This document shows positions 44,395 through 52,125 of a stretch of DNA of 59,684 bases, one piece after another (positions within the stretch are counted from its first letter, which is position 1; each line of letters starts with the position of its first letter). Under the pieces are notes generated by a model that worked only from the letters and a program-made list of their open reading frames with translations, was not told the DNA's origin and made no database searches. The stretch is from Nitrospirota bacterium (GTDB lineage Bacteria; Nitrospirota; Thermodesulfovibrionia; Thermodesulfovibrionales; UBA6898). Position numbers and translations under genes: made by a program. The stretch covers positions 1 through 59,684 of the forward strand of contig JACRLQ010000085.1 of NCBI GenBank assembly GCA_016215155.1. Reading direction: 5' to 3'.

Positions 44395-45630
44395 ATGCCG
44401 GTTAACTTGTCAGAAATGCCGGTCGTAGTTTTGCTTGGCCTTGACGCAACTGGAGTTGCGGTCGGAAGAATACTTGCGGCACGCGGAGTGACGGTTTATG
44501 GAGTGGAATTTCGGGAGGACTCGATAGCCGGATATTCGAAATATATAAAACCCCCGCCCTTTGGCCATAAGGTGGTTTTATCCGGAGATTTGCTTGAACA
44601 GTTGCTCGGGTTTGGAAAAAGTTTTGACATTAAGCCAGTCCTTATTCCTGCCGATGATTTATTCATCGATTTCATAAGCACCAATTATGACGTTCTGACT
44701 GAAGTGTTTCAGGCGCAAGGCTCTCTTTCTCCTGCAGTATGTCCGCGCTTTTTAAACAAAAGGGATTTCTACAGGTTGTGTGAGGAATATTCCGTAGCTT
44801 ATCCCGGCACTATTTTTCTACGGGGCGACGAAAAGCCGGACGATATAGCGGATAAATTCAGGTTCCCTCTCATACTGAAGCCGAATCTTATCCACAAATG
44901 GAAAGAATACCTTGGCGGCAGGAAGGTCATCGAGATCAACACATCAGGGGAACTGAAGGACATATTCAATTCGCACAGGTCTATTATCGGCGATTCAATG
45001 ATCCAGGAGGTCATCCCGGGAGGGGAGGATGCACTCTATCTGTTCAAGGGATACTTCGGACGTGACGGAAGGCTGCAGGGGTCGTTTACAGGAAGAAAAT
45101 TAAGGCAATATCCGCCGAATTTTGGAACTGCATCCCTTGCTGAAAGCCTTCGCAATGCTGATGTGGAAAGGATAAGCGTTACATTTCTTGAGACGCTTAG
45201 ATTCCACGGCATCTGCGGCTCGGAGTTCAAGTATGATGCAAGGGACGGTGTTTACAAGATGATAGAAATAAATATCAGACCTCAGACATGGGAAGACCTG
45301 ACGAGGATAGCCCACAGGGATATCATCTGGACGGCATATTGCGATCTGGCTGGGTTGCAGGTTCCGGAGCAAGGCCCCCAGGAGGAGGGAGTGAAATGGG
45401 TCTATCTCACGCGGGATATCTTTTCGGCTATATGGCATATGAAACATGGAAACACTGATGTCATCAGCTGGCTAAAATCTTACAAAGGGATTAAAACGGA
45501 TGCCCTGATTGATTTTGATGATTTTGGGATGCTTGTCAGATTGCCCGTATATACTTTTGCCCAGATCAATAAATATCGGATACAGCCATGGGTGCGGAAA
45601 TTTATCAAGAGGAAGGAATCCGGCAATTGA
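44395..45630 (+). CDS. ATP-grasp carboxylate-amine ligase-like protein
   Basis: A 411-aa ATP-grasp enzyme. The pre-ATP-grasp fold opens with VVLLGLDATGVAVGRIL; PLILKPN, MIQEVIPGGED and YKMIEINIRPQTW are the nucleotide- and Mg-binding elements. Such proteins are frequent in exosortase/EPS loci and join a carboxylate to an amine or phosphate acceptor through an acyl phosphate. It could attach an amino acid to a uronic acid. It overlaps the deacetylase gene by one base (TGATG). Confidence 0.85.
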   Translation: MPVNLSEMPVVVLLGLDATGVAVGRILAARGVTVYGVEFREDSIAGYSKYIKPPPFGHKVVLSGDLLEQLLGFGKSFDIKPVLIPADDLFIDFISTNYDVLTEVFQAQGSLSPAVCPRFLNKRDFYRLCEEYSVAYPGTIFLRGDEKPDDIADKFRFPLILKPNLIHKWKEYLGGRKVIEINTSGELKDIFNSHRSIIGDSMIQEVIPGGEDALYLFKGYFGRDGRLQGSFTGRKLRQYPPNFGTASLAESLRNADVERISVTFLETLRFHGICGSEFKYDARDGVYKMIEINIRPQTWEDLTRIAHRDIIWTAYCDLAGLQVPEQGPQEEGVKWVYLTRDIFSAIWHMKHGNTDVISWLKSYKGIKTDALIDFDDFGMLVRLPVYTFAQINKYRIQPWVRKFIKRKESGN

Positions 45631-46496
45631 TGGAGAATTGTCTCGCATTTGATATAGAGGGCTTCGTCGAGTCAAATCTTCAAAGCTTTCCCATTGACCG
45701 CAAATATATTTCGCGGAAAGATGAAGACTATGAAATTGAGCACAATGTCGATACCGTGCTTAAACTTCTCGACGAGGCCGATGTCAAGGCCACATTCTTT
45801 TTCCTCGGTCGCATAGGAGCGGACATTCCGCATATTGTCAGGAAGACTGCCGGGTGCGGTCATGAAATAGCATGCCATTCACAAGATCATACCCGAATCT
45901 TCGACATGACTCAGGAGCGGTTCAGGGACGATCTGATTAAGGCAAAGAAAACGCTTGAAGACGTTACGGGTGAAAAAGTCTACGGATTTCGTGCCCCCGA
46001 ATTCTCGATTACCGATAAGACCTTGTGGGCCCTCGACATCCTTCTGGAAGCCGGTTTTTGTTACGATTCCAGCATATACCCTACAAGTTTTCATGATGTC
46101 TACGGCATTGCCGGCGCAAAGACTTCGATCCATAAGCTTCCGAATGGTCTGGTAGAATTCCCCTTGTCTGTCATCGATCTATTCGGTATGCGGATCCCTT
46201 TTGCAGGAGGAGGTTACTTCAGACTATACCCGCTCTTTCTGACCAAATTATTTATCCATATGGTAAACAGAGAAAGCCCCTGCATGATTTACCTGCACCC
46301 ATATGAGGTAGGTCCCATGATACCAAAGATATCGGGACTGTCGGCGTACAGAAAGTTCCGGCATTACTATAACTGCGCGAACGGGGCCGAGAGATTAAAC
46401 AAAATAATAAATGCATTTGAATTTATCCCTGTCATGGAAATATTGAAACGTCGGAATTTACTGGAGTGTCCCAGCACAATAAAATGCAGCAGATAA
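45630..46496 (+). CDS. Polysaccharide deacetylase (XrtA-associated type)
   Basis: A 288-aa NodB-like deacetylase. The start is ATG 45630, in the TGATG overlap with the ATP-grasp stop and behind AAGGA. AFDIEGF carries the catalytic Asp; ATFFFLG, then HEIACHSQDH supplies the metal-binding His pair, and GFRAPEFS the substrate-groove Arg. The C-terminal MIYLHPYEVG has the catalytic His. This set matches the deacetylases of exosortase-A EPS loci. It N-deacetylates a HexNAc residue, probably outside the cytoplasm or on lipid-linked intermediates. Confidence 0.92.
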   Translation: MENCLAFDIEGFVESNLQSFPIDRKYISRKDEDYEIEHNVDTVLKLLDEADVKATFFFLGRIGADIPHIVRKTAGCGHEIACHSQDHTRIFDMTQERFRDDLIKAKKTLEDVTGEKVYGFRAPEFSITDKTLWALDILLEAGFCYDSSIYPTSFHDVYGIAGAKTSIHKLPNGLVEFPLSVIDLFGMRIPFAGGGYFRLYPLFLTKLFIHMVNRESPCMIYLHPYEVGPMIPKISGLSAYRKFRHYYNCANGAERLNKIINAFEFIPVMEILKRRNLLECPSTIKCSR

Positions 46497-46520
46497 ATAT
46501 ACTGTCACACGGAGAATGAT

Positions 46521-47216
46521 ATGAGAATGCTGAGGATTATATTATCCCATTTTATCAAAAGAGCAACATGGGCCTATCACAGTATTTATTTAAGGTCCAT
46601 GAATGGCATGGAGCAATTTCTTAGCTATATACAAAGGTCTAAACCCAAGAACTTTATATTCTACAAGGATCTGTCATCACAAAAGAGGACTGAATTTCTG
46701 GCGGTAATGGACGAACTCGGCATAAATCTGAAAGGGACCAGATTTCTTGATATAGGTCCGGCGTATGGTGATTCGCTGGACATATGCCGTGAGAAGGAAG
46801 CCGCAGTGATTGACTTTGTCGAATATGATCCTGTTTTTTTTACTTTTAACAAGCTTAAAGGCTATACAAAAGGCTATCAGTTAAACCACCTTTGGAAGCT
46901 GAAAAAATTGCAGGGCAATACCTATGATATAATCTGGATCAAGGGTTCAATTATAGCTGATTTTTTTATCACTGGTAAAATCGTTAGTCTTACCCGGTGG
47001 CTGACCCAGGTGGAGGCATTGGCCTCACCGACGTGCTGCATCATAATCTGCCCATTTTGGTTCAATGATGAACAGAAAAGAAACATTGAAGATGTGCGGC
47101 ATAACGCGTTCACGGATATTATGTTGAATAGGGGCTATGTAATACTGCCATCTATAGAGAACCATAATGCAGACCCCGCATTTCCTGTTACGTTCATGAA
47201 GAAGATAACCCTATAA
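46521..47216 (+). CDS. Putative SAM-dependent methyltransferase
   Basis: A 231-aa protein with a Rossmann-like core: FLDIGPAYGDSLDIC (motif I), VEYDP (acidic end of beta 2) and YDIIWIKGSI (motif IV). The N terminus is basic and amphipathic. The motif I glycines are fewer than usual, so SAM binding is likely but not sure. GGAG precedes the ATG. It would methylate a sugar of the repeat unit. Confidence 0.65.
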   Translation: MRMLRIILSHFIKRATWAYHSIYLRSMNGMEQFLSYIQRSKPKNFIFYKDLSSQKRTEFLAVMDELGINLKGTRFLDIGPAYGDSLDICREKEAAVIDFVEYDPVFFTFNKLKGYTKGYQLNHLWKLKKLQGNTYDIIWIKGSIIADFFITGKIVSLTRWLTQVEALASPTCCIIICPFWFNDEQKRNIEDVRHNAFTDIMLNRGYVILPSIENHNADPAFPVTFMKKITL

Positions 47217-47270
47217 TTTATGTTGAGTTCTTAAATCTGAAACCGCTTCATTAGATAATTAGTATCAATC

Positions 47271-47885
47271 ATGAATAAGGAAGGATTATCAATAGCTGAT
47301 AATGCCCTGAAGCGAATATTTGATATAGTGGGTTCTTTTTTGGGTCTTATACTAACATGGTGGATAATAATTATTGCCGTTATTGTGGTTTCAATAGATG
47401 ACGGCAAAAACGGTTTTTTCACTCAAACAAGGGTAGGGCGCAATGGCAAGTTGTTTAAAGTTATCAAGATCCGCACTATGCGTGAAATCCCATCTTTCGA
47501 TACAACAGTAACGACGACCTATGATCCGCGCATTACATATCTAGGGCGTTTATTAAGAAAAACCAAAATTGATGAATTACCTCAATTGATAAATGTTTTT
47601 TTAGGTCACATGAGTTTTGTCGGCCCACGTCCTGATGTCCCGGGGTTTGCCGACGCGTTGAAGGGCGAAGACCGGATTATTCTGACTGTTAGACCAGGCA
47701 TCACAGGTCCCGCTACTCTTAAATACAGAAATGAAGAAGAGATCCTTGCCAAGCAGGGCGATCCTGAAAAATACAATGCTGAAGTTATCTATCCCGACAA
47801 AGTGAGGCTCAATCGGGAATATGTCGAGCAGTACAGCTTCTGTCGTGACATTAGATATATTCTGCGGACAATATTAGGGAAATAG
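47271..47885 (+). CDS. Initiating sugar-phosphate transferase (PglC/WcaJ-like), intact copy
   Basis: A 204-aa monotopic polyprenyl-phosphate hexose-1-phosphate transferase of the short PglC type. One N-terminal hydrophobic segment (KRIFDIVGSFLGLILTWW) is followed by the conserved core: GRNGKLFKVIKIRTM, the catalytic pair in [16 protein letters not shown] and VGPRP, and RPGITGPATL. It loads the first sugar phosphate on undecaprenyl phosphate. A second, decayed copy of such a gene lies at 50248-50836. Confidence 0.93.
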   Translation: MNKEGLSIADNALKRIFDIVGSFLGLILTWWIIIIAVIVVSIDDGKNGFFTQTRVGRNGKLFKVIKIRTMREIPSFDTTVTTTYDPRITYLGRLLRKTKIDELPQLINVFLGHMSFVGPRPDVPGFADALKGEDRIILTVRPGITGPATLKYRNEEEILAKQGDPEKYNAEVIYPDKVRLNREYVEQYSFCRDIRYILRTILGK

Positions 47886-47897
47886 TATGTTTTTTTG

Positions 47898-48053
47898 CTG
47901 GATTTTCCGATATCCATTCTCCGTGCTATTCTTCGTCGGATATTTCCAACTAGTGGGGAGATTCGATGGCGATACGGGGTGTCTCATGGTACGAAGATGG
48001 TCTATATTTATTACATAGTGAATCCTTTTTTGCTGCTTCTAAAGAAACGGTGA
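47898..48053 (+). pseudogene. C-terminal remnant of an NTP_transf_5 nucleotidyltransferase gene
   Basis: Immediately behind the intact sugar transferase one frame reads LRAILRRIFPTSGEIRWRYG, then TKMVYIYYIVNPFLLLLKKR and TGA. It matches the C terminus of the intact gene at 50839-52005 (IRAIFPGPARMRARYG, then SKMVCIYYILNPFFILFKRT), position by position. No start or N-terminal part is present. So the same sugar transferase/nucleotidyltransferase order occurs here and at 50248-52005. Confidence 0.75.
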
Positions 48054-48178
48054 AACGGAGTGATAAAGAGCGTGAGAGGTGCTAAAAAAAGCGTTGAATG
48101 ATAGAATATAGCTCAGATGAAGAGAGTTTAAGGCAGTGGATGCCCTAATAGATGCATAAAGAATAGAGCTTAGAAACG
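48054..48178. other. Intergenic sequence before the MNT/HEPN pair
   Basis: About 125 nt, purine-rich and AT-rich, between the nucleotidyltransferase remnant and the MNT gene. No promoter matching the consensus well was found. Confidence 0.4.
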
Positions 48179-48526
48179 ATGAAATTGCTTGTTGAGCATA
48201 AAACGGTTACGGACATAGAGAAGTCCATCCTGACGAGATGCCGTGATATCATGAAGAAGATCGATCCTTCCGCTGATGTCATACTGTATGGCTCACGGGC
48301 AAGAGGAGACGCACAGAATGATTCCGACTATGACCTTCTCGTTTTGACTGAAAATGAGGCAAGCCTCCTCTATGAAGATAAAATCCGCAGGCTTATTTTT
48401 CCAGTAGAACTTGAAACTGGAGCTGTACTTACTCTTATGCTTATCAATAGACATGAATGGAATTCTCCACTGCAACAGGCATCACCGTTTTCTCAAAACG
48501 TCGAGAGGGAGGGGGTTATCCTGTGA
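48179..48526 (+). CDS. MNT-type nucleotidyltransferase (HEPN partner, MntA-like)
   Basis: A 115-aa minimal nucleotidyltransferase. GSRARGDAQNDSDYDL (about residues 38-53) is the GSx10DxD active-site motif of MNT proteins. In studied HEPN/MNT pairs the MNT protein is the antitoxin and AMPylates its HEPN partner. The stop overlaps the GTG of the HEPN gene (GTGA), indicating coupled translation. No clear ribosome site precedes the ATG. Confidence 0.88.
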   Translation: MKLLVEHKTVTDIEKSILTRCRDIMKKIDPSADVILYGSRARGDAQNDSDYDLLVLTENEASLLYEDKIRRLIFPVELETGAVLTLMLINRHEWNSPLQQASPFSQNVEREGVIL

Positions 48527-48933
48527 CGGACGCACAAAAGGCGCTGATTGTGTATAGACTGGCACGCGCGAATGAATGTTTGGATGAGGCGAGGCTTCTT
48601 ATGGAGAAGGGACATGCAAACACGTTTGTGAACCGTTTGTATTACGCATGTTTTTATGCTGTTTCCGCCTTGCTGCTTTTAAGGGAGGCTTCTTCGGCCA
48701 AACACTCCGGCACACGATCGCTTTTTCATCAGATGTTTGTCAAGACAGGCTCCATTGACATTGAAAAAGGGCAGTTGTACGATAGACTATTTGATAATCG
48801 CCAAAAAGCAGATTATGCTGATTTCATAAAGTTTAATCTCGAAGATGTTCATGGATGGCTTGAGGAAGCTGAACAGTTTGTTTACCTCATAGAAGCTTTC
48901 GTCGATAAAGAACTCAATTCTAAGACCTTATGA
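48523..48933 (+). CDS. HEPN-domain protein paired with MNT
   Basis: A 136-aa all-helical HEPN protein (NRLYYACFYAVSALLL, then FDNRQKADYADF). The GTG start at 48523 overlaps the MNT stop and follows GAGGGAGGGGG, a very strong ribosome site; an ATG at 48457 in this frame would overlap the MNT gene by 70 nt. HEPN toxins cleave RNA using R-x4-6-H; I cannot find that exact motif here (only R-SLF-H), so nuclease activity is doubtful. The stop overlaps the following aminotransferase start (ATGA). Confidence 0.82.
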   Translation: MTDAQKALIVYRLARANECLDEARLLMEKGHANTFVNRLYYACFYAVSALLLLREASSAKHSGTRSLFHQMFVKTGSIDIEKGQLYDRLFDNRQKADYADFIKFNLEDVHGWLEEAEQFVYLIEAFVDKELNSKTL

Positions 48934-50060
48934 AACGCATCTTCCTCTCCCCGCCGCATATGGGCGGCCAGGAGCTTGAGTTTGTCAAACAGGCCTTTGA
49001 GAGCAACTACATAGCTCCGTTGGGTCCTCACGTTGATGCCTTTGAAGAAGAGTTTTCTGAGATAATAGGCATTTCCCATGCTGCGGCAGTCTCAAGCGGA
49101 ACGGCCGCGATGCATCTGGCCCTGCGTCTGCTTGGGGTAGGTCCCGGCGATGAGGTCCTTGCGCCTTCATTTACCTTTATTGGCGGAGTAAGCCCTGTCA
49201 TCTTTCAAGGGGCTGAATTGTCTTTTATAGACTCAGACACTGCATCCTGGAATATCGATCCTGACCTGCTGGAAGAAGAGCTGACTTTCAGAAATAAGAA
49301 GGGCCGGCTTCCAAAAGCGGTCATCACTGCAGATATCCTGGGGCAGTCTGCTGATCTCGATCGGCTTCTTGATGTCTGCAATGAGCATCATATTCCTGTT
49401 GTCTCTGACTCTGCTGAGGCGCTTGGGGCAACATATAAGGACCGGAGTGCGGGGCAAGGGGCCGCCTTTACTGTCTATTCTTTTAACGGCAATAAGATCA
49501 TCACCACCTCCGGCGGCGGCATGCTGGCCTCAGACGACGGGGCATTGATAGAGAAGGCCAAATTCCTTTCGCAGCAAGCACGGGATGCAGGCCCGCACTA
49601 TGAACACACTCAGATCGGCTACAACTACCGCATGAGCAACATTGTTGCGGCCATTGGGCGCGGCCAGTTGCGCGTTCTGAATGAGCGTGTTGAAAGGAAG
49701 CGCTGGATATGTGACTATTACCGCAAGGCACTGGCGGATGTTCCGGGGGTCGAATTCATGCCCGAGGCCTCTTACGGCCGGGCGACCCGCTGGCTGACTG
49801 TAATTCTTATAACACCTGAAGCCTTTGGGGCGGACCGTGAGGCTGTCAGGCAGGCCCTCGAAAAGGAGAATATCGAATCCCGCCCGGTCTGGAAGCCGAT
49901 GCATCTGCAGCCTGTTTTCAAAGGTGCGCCCATGCGCGGCGGCGCAGTGTGTGAAGACTTTTTTTGCCGCGGCCTCTGTTTGCCGTGCGGCACGGCAATG
50001 ACCGAGGTTGATTTACAAAGGGTCGCAGACATTATCAATACCCGGCAAAAAAAAGGATAA
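48930..50060 (+). CDS. DegT-family sugar aminotransferase (PglE-like)
   Basis: A 376-aa PLP-dependent aminotransferase. The PLP lysine is K189 in SFNGNKIITTSGGGM, a spacing and sequence typical of PglE-like enzymes that aminate UDP-4-keto-6-deoxy-GlcNAc. HPPHMGG-like N terminus, SSGTAAMHLAL, PSFTFIGG and GYNYRMSNI are also conserved. Together with the 4,6-dehydratase at 52126 it would give UDP-4-amino-4,6-dideoxy-HexNAc. It starts inside the stop of the HEPN gene (ATGA), an odd link between a toxin-antitoxin-like pair and a sugar enzyme. Confidence 0.92.
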   Translation: MKRIFLSPPHMGGQELEFVKQAFESNYIAPLGPHVDAFEEEFSEIIGISHAAAVSSGTAAMHLALRLLGVGPGDEVLAPSFTFIGGVSPVIFQGAELSFIDSDTASWNIDPDLLEEELTFRNKKGRLPKAVITADILGQSADLDRLLDVCNEHHIPVVSDSAEALGATYKDRSAGQGAAFTVYSFNGNKIITTSGGGMLASDDGALIEKAKFLSQQARDAGPHYEHTQIGYNYRMSNIVAAIGRGQLRVLNERVERKRWICDYYRKALADVPGVEFMPEASYGRATRWLTVILITPEAFGADREAVRQALEKENIESRPVWKPMHLQPVFKGAPMRGGAVCEDFFCRGLCLPCGTAMTEVDLQRVADIINTRQKKG

Positions 50061-50247
50061 TCAACAACCGTGAATTGTGAGTGATGAATAGTGAAAATAA
50101 AAACAGGTTAACAGGACGCTGAAAAAAAGCTGTATGTTTGAGCCGTCATTGTCTCGAAAGCAGCATTAATCAGTTGTCATCCCCGAGTTCCTTTGTAGGG
50201 GGTCCATGTCTAAACAGCCTGGGTGATGCCGAGGAAGCCCCTTATTG
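50061..50247. other. Intergenic sequence, nothing recognised
   Basis: About 190 nt between the aminotransferase and the decayed sugar transferase. I see no ORF, RNA or repeat unit that I can support. Confidence 0.4.
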
Positions 50248-50836
50248 ATGGTGAAACGTTTTCTTGATATTGTATAGTCAGCTTGCGGTCTGGTACTGCT
50301 GTCACCATTATTCCTTCTGATGGCTCCTTATCAGGATCGACAGTCGCGGACCTGTCTTTTTCCGGCAGGAGCGGATGGGGAGGCACTTTAAACCCTTCAG
50401 GATCTATAAATTCCGGTCCATGACTGCAGGCGCCCCCAAGGCCGGCCCGTCTGTTACGGCGGGGGGTGATGCACGGATTACGAAGGTCGGGAGCTTCCTC
50501 AGAAAAACGAAGATCGATGAGCTTCCGCAGCTGATCAATGTGCTTCTGGGCGACATGAGCCTTGTCGGTCCGCGGCCTGAAGTCCGACGTTACGCTGAAC
50601 TGTTCAGGGAAGACTATGAGCGGATACTGAGCGTCCGGCCCGGCATTACTGATTACGCTGCCATTGAGTTCAGAAATGAGGAGGAGGTCCTGGCCGGCTA
50701 CAGCGACCTCGAAGAAGGATATACAAAAGACGTCCTTCCAACCAAGATAAAACTCTACCACAGATATCTCTCGGATTCAGGCTTATTGACCGACCTCAAG
50801 ATCATCTTTCTGACCCTCGCAAAACTGTTTAAATAA
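50248..50836 (+). pseudogene. Decayed initiating sugar transferase gene
   Basis: The gene begins MVKRFLDIV (ATG 50248) and then meets TAG at 50275-50277, continues SACGLVLLSPLFLLMA, and needs a frame change near 50322 to go on as LLIRIDSRGPVFFRQERMG. From there the core is open to TAA at 50836 ([36 protein letters not shown]). An internal ATG at 50375 could give a 153-aa product lacking the membrane segment. One nonsense and one frameshift make it inactive. The intact paralogue at 47271 may have replaced it. Confidence 0.88.
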
Positions 50837-50838
50837 GA

Positions 50839-52005
50839 ATGGCGAACACGGTAAACAGGCTAACCTTTAATAATTATTTTTCCATGTCCTCCAGGATGTC
50901 TCCTGAACAAAGACTCCTTCTCCTTCTGATCAGGCCCTGTCCGTCCGTGGAGGTCATAAAAGAAGCGGAAGAAATATTCCGCGACGGGTCCAGGCCGGTA
51001 AATATCGACGAGCTTTATTCCCTGGCGGCTGAAAACGGGGTGGCGTCGCTTATCTTCAGAAATTCCATAAATCTTCAGTTTTTGCCTCAGGACCTGAGGG
51101 ACAGGCTGAAAAATGCCTATTACAGCGTCCTTAACGACAATGCAAAGCACCTGGAGGAGACCTTCAGGATATCAGACACTCTGAAGGAAAACGGGATCGA
51201 ATCTATAGTCCTGAAGGGTTCTCCGGTCTCAGAGTTCCTGTTCGGGGATGCCGGGGTCTATCCGACCGGTGACATCGATATCCTTCTCAGGCCTGCTGAT
51301 ATCAGGAGGGCCGACGGAATAATCAGCGGACTCGGCTATGAGATATTCGGCATGACCGGCCTGCCTGAAGAAAGCCGATACCTGCATTATCAGGGCGAGG
51401 CCTATTATCTGGACCTTCACCTGAGGCCTGCCACGCCGTATTTCGATATTCCCGGTGAATTCTGGTGGGCCGACCCGATAAGTGTGAAGTGCTCGGACCG
51501 GTCGTTGAAAAGTCTCTCAGGAGAAAGATATCTCCTGTTTTCGATAAACCACCTTCTTTCGCACCAATACAGGAAACTTAAGTTTTTTGTCCTCATTGAC
51601 GCGGTCATTCGGGCAGACGAAGGCCGTCTGGATTGGCATAAAGTTACAGACCACGCGGAGAGATTCGGGATGAAACGCCTGGTTTTTCTCACCTTGAAAC
51701 TGCTTCATGAGATGACCGGCGTCGAGGTCCCTGAGTATATCAGGACAGCAACGCCATGGGGATATGGCCTGTTCAGATATCTTGTGTTTGACGGTCTGTT
51801 CAAAAAAACGGTCGTAGTTTATCTTCGCCATGCGGTCTATCTCGCCCTTCTGGCAGGGCCGGACGCCCTGCTTAAGATAGCGATAAGGGCGATATTTCCC
51901 GGGCCGGCCAGAATGAGGGCGCGCTACGGCCTGCCCCCTGATTCAAAAATGGTATGTATCTACTATATATTGAACCCTTTTTTTATATTATTTAAAAGGA
52001 CATGA
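50839..52005 (+). CDS. NTP_transf_5-type nucleotidyltransferase-like protein
   Basis: A 388-aa protein of the uncharacterised nucleotidyltransferase family PF14907. VLKGSPVSEFLFGDAGVYPTGD is the diagnostic core, with DIDILLRPAD as the two metal-binding Asp residues. The C-terminal half is helical with a hydrophobic end. Function is unknown; the family is common in exopolysaccharide and exosortase loci. It starts 2 nt after the decayed sugar transferase. A fragment of a second copy lies at 47898-48053. Confidence 0.85.
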   Translation: MANTVNRLTFNNYFSMSSRMSPEQRLLLLLIRPCPSVEVIKEAEEIFRDGSRPVNIDELYSLAAENGVASLIFRNSINLQFLPQDLRDRLKNAYYSVLNDNAKHLEETFRISDTLKENGIESIVLKGSPVSEFLFGDAGVYPTGDIDILLRPADIRRADGIISGLGYEIFGMTGLPEESRYLHYQGEAYYLDLHLRPATPYFDIPGEFWWADPISVKCSDRSLKSLSGERYLLFSINHLLSHQYRKLKFFVLIDAVIRADEGRLDWHKVTDHAERFGMKRLVFLTLKLLHEMTGVEVPEYIRTATPWGYGLFRYLVFDGLFKKTVVVYLRHAVYLALLAGPDALLKIAIRAIFPGPARMRARYGLPPDSKMVCIYYILNPFFILFKRT

Positions 52006-52017
52006 CAGGATATTTTG

Positions 52018-52043
52018 TAGGGGCAATCCCACTGTGGTTGCCC
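52018..52043. repeat. Dispersed partly palindromic repeat, copy 1
   Basis: TAGGGGCAATCCCACTGTGG followed by TTGCCC. GGGCAAtcCCA and TGGTTGCCC can pair. A second copy differing at one position lies at 59367-59392. Confidence 0.6.
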
Positions 52044-52125
52044 TGCTTGCTGGGTGTATAGTATCAATGCCATGTTATAATAATGAACTCTCAATTAGTT
52101 TAATAAATATAAAAACGGCGGGGTC

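Noticed and set aside
47887-48024. 45-codon hydrophobic ORF after the sugar transferase
   Set aside because: Another frame of the same stretch matches the end of the NTP_transf_5 protein, so the ORF is a by-product of the remnant.
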